The position numbers and the translations under genes were made by a program. A stretch of DNA of 41,793 nt. Source: Podaxis mareebaensis (taxonomy: Eukaryota; Basidiomycota; Agaricomycetes; Agaricales; Agaricaceae). The notes below the pieces were generated by a model. The model saw nothing but the letters and a program-made list of their open reading frames with translations. It was not told where the DNA came from and searched no databases. The DNA lies in contig JAEUWP010000378.1 in the NCBI GenBank assembly GCA_018524725.1, positions 1 through 41,793 on the forward strand, written 5' to 3'. This document shows, piece after piece, positions 41,730 through 41,793 of the stretch (positions are counted from its first letter, which is position 1; every line of letters starts with the position of its first letter).

Positions 41730-41793
41730 ACTGTTTTCAGTCATGAAAGCGGAACTTAGATTATAATACAATCAAGTTTTATGGCTAGAATGA

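Larger units (their letters stand above)
38763..41793 (+). mobile_element. Second LTR retrotransposon, 5' part (element 2, cut by window end)
   Basis: Plus-strand element with a 396-bp 5' LTR, a self-complementary primer site, a long reading region ahead of gag, and gag with one zinc knuckle. The window ends about where protease should begin, so family assignment rests on gag and the primer arrangement. A Ty3/gypsy, Tf1/sushi-type element is likely. The LTR ends (TGTTAC...CATAACA) resemble those of element 1 in its own orientation, but the rest of the sequence differs. Confidence 0.8.

Noticed and set aside
1..41793. CRISPR arrays, operons, riboswitches, bacterial insertion sequences
   Set aside because: The window is eukaryotic; no regularly spaced repeats or prokaryotic signals were seen.

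Overview
The window reads as nuclear DNA of a mushroom-forming basidiomycete (Agaricomycetes-type). Supporting signs are genes with many 47-78 nt introns, a CaaX-ending fungal mating-pheromone-type precursor, conserved eukaryotic genes (VPS4, CAND1, Mediator subunit 9, tRNA-Val) and Tf1/sushi-like Ty3/gypsy retrotransposons. The assignment is inferred from sequence features only.

Layout. (1) About 210-11,951 is a CpG-poor, transposon-rich block. It holds two tandemly duplicated genes for small secreted Gly/Asn-rich proteins (1345-1734, 3901-4212), then one complete 6.3-kb chromodomain Ty3/gypsy retrotransposon on the minus strand (5678-11,951). That element has 260-bp LTRs, a CAAAG target duplication, gag, pol and an additional ORF after pol. 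(2) 11,957-26,200 is CpG-rich gene space: a secreted Gly-rich protein (-), a 139-residue three-exon protein (-), VPS4 (+), a 979-residue Ser-rich protein (-), a D-2-hydroxyacid dehydrogenase (-) and a 40-residue pheromone-type precursor ending in CVIA (-). (3) 27,702-38,406 holds CAND1 (+, 16 exons), a tyrosine phosphatase with an HCxxGKDRTG loop (-), tRNA-Val(CAC) (-), an uncharacterised 441-residue protein (+), MED9 (+) and an uncharacterised 336-residue protein (+). (4) 38,763-41,793 is the 5' half of a second LTR retrotransposon (+), with a 396-bp LTR, a long reading region before gag, and gag; it runs off the window.

Function. The host genes are housekeeping (ESCRT recycling, cullin-ligase exchange, transcription, small-molecule oxidoreduction) and show no operon-like logic. 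The most notable features are in the mobile DNA and the small ORFs. Both retroelements carry the signature of self-primed reverse transcription: 11-12 nt about 30 nt downstream of a TATA box in the LTR are exactly complementary to the sequence immediately after the LTR. Each also carries an extra ORF at a different place. In the complete element, nearly all of about 24 in-frame stops are explained by CGA-to-TGA change, pointing to CpG-targeted decay.
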